DNA of 14,752 nt, from contig JAFZWX010000074.1 in NCBI GenBank assembly GCA_017617145.1, forward strand, positions 1 to 14,752, in the 5' to 3' direction. The translations under genes were made by a program, and so were the position numbers. The notes beneath the pieces were generated by a model that had not been told where the DNA came from, searched no databases, and saw only the letters and a program-made list of their open reading frames with translations. Below are positions 12,251 to 14,752 of this stretch, in pieces (the first letter of the stretch is position 1; each line of letters opens with the position of its first letter). Source of the stretch: Treponema sp. Lineage in GTDB: Bacteria > Spirochaetota > Spirochaetia > Treponematales > Treponemataceae.

Positions 12251-14752
12251 ATGAACATGGAACGAAAAACCCTTGCCGAAATCCATTTCTCTATTCACTC
12301 GCTCATTGTTGACGACGACTTCCGTCTGAAATTCCTGGACTGGGTAGCGGGCAGCAAAGATTACAATCAGATTGACTGGCTGGCCTCGCCCATTTCTAAG
12401 ACGGAGTTCCCGGAAGAAATTTCCTGGCACGACGTAATAGATTACACATTCAAAATCCCATTCACAAACCGGAGCCTTTCAGAAACCAACGGCGACCTGC
12501 TCAAAATCCTGCGCATGGAAACTGCAGAAAACCTGTTTGACAAATTCGTACACGAAGGCCTGGACACCCAAACTGCGCTCAAAGTAGAAGACGCATGGAA
12601 CGACACCTTCAACTCCTTTCCCGCCGTGGACTACAAAAACTTTGACTACACGCTGCCGGGCTTCTCCAACCAGCTGGACGGCAAAAAGTTTACGCTTCAC
12701 GAGCAGCAGAAAAAGGGCATTGCGTTCCTGTGTACCAAACAAAACGGGCTTTTAGCCTACGATGTAGGAGTTGGAAAAACCGCAACAGGACTTGCTGCCG
12801 TAGTTTACCAGATGCAGCACGGAAAATGCCGCCGCCCGCTCATCGTTGTTCCCAAGGCAGTTTACCCAAAATGGATTCACGACACAAAAGAGCTTTTCCC
12901 GGACATAATCATAAACGAGCTTGAAAACCTGAACAAAGGAACAATCGACACTCTGCGAATGAACTCGGTATTCGAAGAAGCAAACGACGGCTTTCTGCTC
13001 CCGGCCAATACCATATCAATCTGCACCGCCGAAGCCCTGGAAAAAATCTACTACACGCGCGACTTTATAGAAAACACCCTGTGCCGCAGCATACACAACC
13101 AGATCTCGCAGGCGGCGCTCGAAAAAGAACTTCTGCCCTCACCAAAACAGTCAACCGAAGAATACATCATCTTTGACACCCTTGGCACAGACCTCATCCT
13201 TGTAGACGAAGCACACCGCTACAAAAACCTCATCCGCAAAGCTACCGGCACCACATCGGAGTTCACAAAACTTGGCTTTGGCAGCCCTTCCGCACGAGCA
13301 ATCAGAATGCTGGCCCTTACAGACTATATTCACACACACAACAACGAAAACAACGTCTTTTTCCTCACGGCAACACCCTTTACAAACTCGCCCATGGAAA
13401 TATATTCAATGCTGTTGTACGTAGGCGGCTGCGAGTTTACCTCAATGTACAAAACCGTAAACGACTTCCTCAACGAATTTGCAGAAATAAAAATAGAATG
13501 GACCGTAAACAACAAAAACCAGCTCGTACAAAAAACAGTAATGAAAAACTTCCGCTCCCTGTACGCCCTGCAGCAAATCATCCAGAACTTTATAGACAAA
13601 GTAGACGCCGAAGAAGCAAACATCAAGCGCCCGGCCAAAGAAACCCACGTAATAAAAATCGAAATGACAGCTCTTCAGCAAAAAATCTGCAAAAAAGAAA
13701 TTGAGCGCATAGCCTACACCCACTCCCTGGGCGACATATTCAAAGGCATGAACAACCTGCGCATGAACATGATTTCCCCCTGCCTGGTAAAAGAAAAATA
13801 CTCCCCAAAAGAAGGAATCAAAATCCCGGACCTTTCGCTTATAGTAGAGTCCTCGCCAAAACTCATGCTCGTGTGCAAAACAGTGCTTGCCGTTTACAAA
13901 GCCAAACCCCAGTGCGGCCAGATAATCTACCTGCCCCGCGGAGTAAAAGAATCAAGCTATGTAAAATCAACGCTGGTACAAAACGGAATCCCGCCCAAAG
14001 CCATAGCAATGATAAACTCAGGTACAACAGAGCTTCAAAAACAAAGAATCACCCAAGCCTTTAACGACCCCACAGCCCCGCTAAAAGTCCTCATAGGATC
14101 CGAAAGCATAAGCGAAGGCGTAGACTTAAACGGAAACACACTCGTGCTTTATAACTGCATGCTCGGCTGGAACCCCACAGAACCAGTACAGGTAGAAGGC
14201 CGACTCTGGCGCCAGGGAAACCTACAGAAAAAAGTTCACATAGTCTACCCGCTCATGTATAACTCAATCGACTCGCTCATCTACCAGAAGCACGACGAAA
14301 AAGTAAGCCGCATCGATGCCCTTTGGAGCTACCGCGGAGACAAGCTTAATGTAGAAGACATCAACCCCGCAGAACTAAAGTTCGACCTCATAAAATCAGC
14401 AGAAATGAAAGCCGACATAATGCTTGAGCAGGAGCTTGTTCCCCTCAAAAAACAGATAAGAATAATTGACGAAAGCTTTGAATTAATCAAAACCGCATCC
14501 GAACAAAAAAAGCTATTGCAACAGGAAGTAGAACAGCTTGAAAAACAGGCCCTGGAGCTGCAGGATTACCGCGAACAAAAAATAGCCGAAGGAAAAACAC
14601 TCCCCCAGGGTCTGGTGCGCTTAAACGAAATCATCATCCAGAACGTAGATTCCGAGCTCGACGACAACAAATCAGACCTTGCCATAAAAAGACGAAGCCT
14701 TACACTTATAAGCAACAAGCTGCAAAAAAAGCTGGAGTTCACCCTGGGCAAA
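12251..14752 (+). CDS. SNF2/DEAH-type superfamily 2 helicase, incomplete at right edge
   Basis: 834 residues are visible with no stop. Superfamily 2 ATPase motifs occur in order: FTLHEQQKKGIAFL before Walker A DVGVGKT (171-177); VVPKAVYPKW (Ia); VDEAH (318-322); LTATPFTNSP (III, from 372); a second lobe with GSESISEGVDLNG (V) and EGRLWRQG (VI, 649-656). The end (from about residue 720) is rich in heptad-like Leu/Lys/Glu and probably coiled coil. Such SNF2-like motors are common in mobile elements, often joined to an adenine methylase; no methylase precedes it here. They translocate on double-stranded DNA. No Shine-Dalgarno is seen; ATGs at 12227 and 12257 are alternatives. The gene is richer in G and C than the Fic and Add genes, suggesting a different origin. 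Shared palindrome site 4 stands before it. Confidence 0.85.
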   Translation, partial: MNMERKTLAEIHFSIHSLIVDDDFRLKFLDWVAGSKDYNQIDWLASPISKTEFPEEISWHDVIDYTFKIPFTNRSLSETNGDLLKILRMETAENLFDKFVHEGLDTQTALKVEDAWNDTFNSFPAVDYKNFDYTLPGFSNQLDGKKFTLHEQQKKGIAFLCTKQNGLLAYDVGVGKTATGLAAVVYQMQHGKCRRPLIVVPKAVYPKWIHDTKELFPDIIINELENLNKGTIDTLRMNSVFEEANDGFLLPANTISICTAEALEKIYYTRDFIENTLCRSIHNQISQAALEKELLPSPKQSTEEYIIFDTLGTDLILVDEAHRYKNLIRKATGTTSEFTKLGFGSPSARAIRMLALTDYIHTHNNENNVFFLTATPFTNSPMEIYSMLLYVGGCEFTSMYKTVNDFLNEFAEIKIEWTVNNKNQLVQKTVMKNFRSLYALQQIIQNFIDKVDAEEANIKRPAKETHVIKIEMTALQQKICKKEIERIAYTHSLGDIFKGMNNLRMNMISPCLVKEKYSPKEGIKIPDLSLIVESSPKLMLVCKTVLAVYKAKPQCGQIIYLPRGVKESSYVKSTLVQNGIPPKAIAMINSGTTELQKQRITQAFNDPTAPLKVLIGSESISEGVDLNGNTLVLYNCMLGWNPTEPVQVEGRLWRQGNLQKKVHIVYPLMYNSIDSLIYQKHDEKVSRIDALWSYRGDKLNVEDINPAELKFDLIKSAEMKADIMLEQELVPLKKQIRIIDESFELIKTASEQKKLLQQEVEQLEKQALELQDYREQKIAEGKTLPQGLVRLNEIIIQNVDSELDDNKSDLAIKRRSLTLISNKLQKKLEFTLGK

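Noticed and set aside
12194..13723. Several minus-strand frames rich in Phe, Val and Cys
   Set aside because: They are shadows of the plus-strand SNF2-like helicase, whose motifs I to VI are all intact in one frame.

Overview
The window looks like a genomic island in a low-GC spirochaete, most likely a gut or rumen Treponema. I infer this from the style of the XRE repressor (start MGFKE, ending in an AVKIAQVLGVSVEYLVTG-type segment), from tRNAs with no encoded CCA, and from the overall gene style. No search was possible, so the genus is a recollection and not a result.

Left part (1-1620): the first 27 codons of an IS3-type transposase OrfA run off the left edge. Next comes a small leftward operon: a GNAT-like acetyltransferase followed by a 65-residue Gly/Ser/Cys-rich peptide gene with a perfect AGGAGG. 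An 18-bp perfect inverted repeat (237-254 and 507-524) encloses the peptide gene. An XRE repressor is transcribed divergently, and a palindrome (TTTTAAC-AA-GTTAAAA) lies between the two units.

tRNA cluster (1622-1940): tRNA-Ser(TGA), tRNA-Ser(GCT) and tRNA-Arg with the unusual anticodon GCG, then a terminator. Just beyond, 11 exact bases of the tRNA-Arg 3' part recur (AATCGTGTCAG), which suggests an old attachment site.

Island body (2074-12134): an Abi_2-type gene with a HEPN R-x4-H motif faces an AAA+ ATPase gene. Then come a RecB/AddA-like helicase-nuclease and an AddB-like nuclease in one leftward operon, and a Fic AMPylase-type protein with a C-terminal winged helix. The last gene (12251 to the right edge, +) is a large SNF2/DEAH-type helicase, richer in G and C than the neighbouring island genes and incomplete here.

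The main new observation is regulatory. A near-identical oriented palindrome (gene-sense AATATCA-N5-TGATAG) occurs four times: before the AAA+ gene, before addB, before the SNF2-like gene, and before a short ORF that collides with the addA 3' end. This suggests that the ATPase, the AddAB-like nuclease and the helicase form one regulon, perhaps for phage defence or DNA damage. The AAA+ leader also carries two adjacent hairpins, the second of which hides its ribosome binding site.
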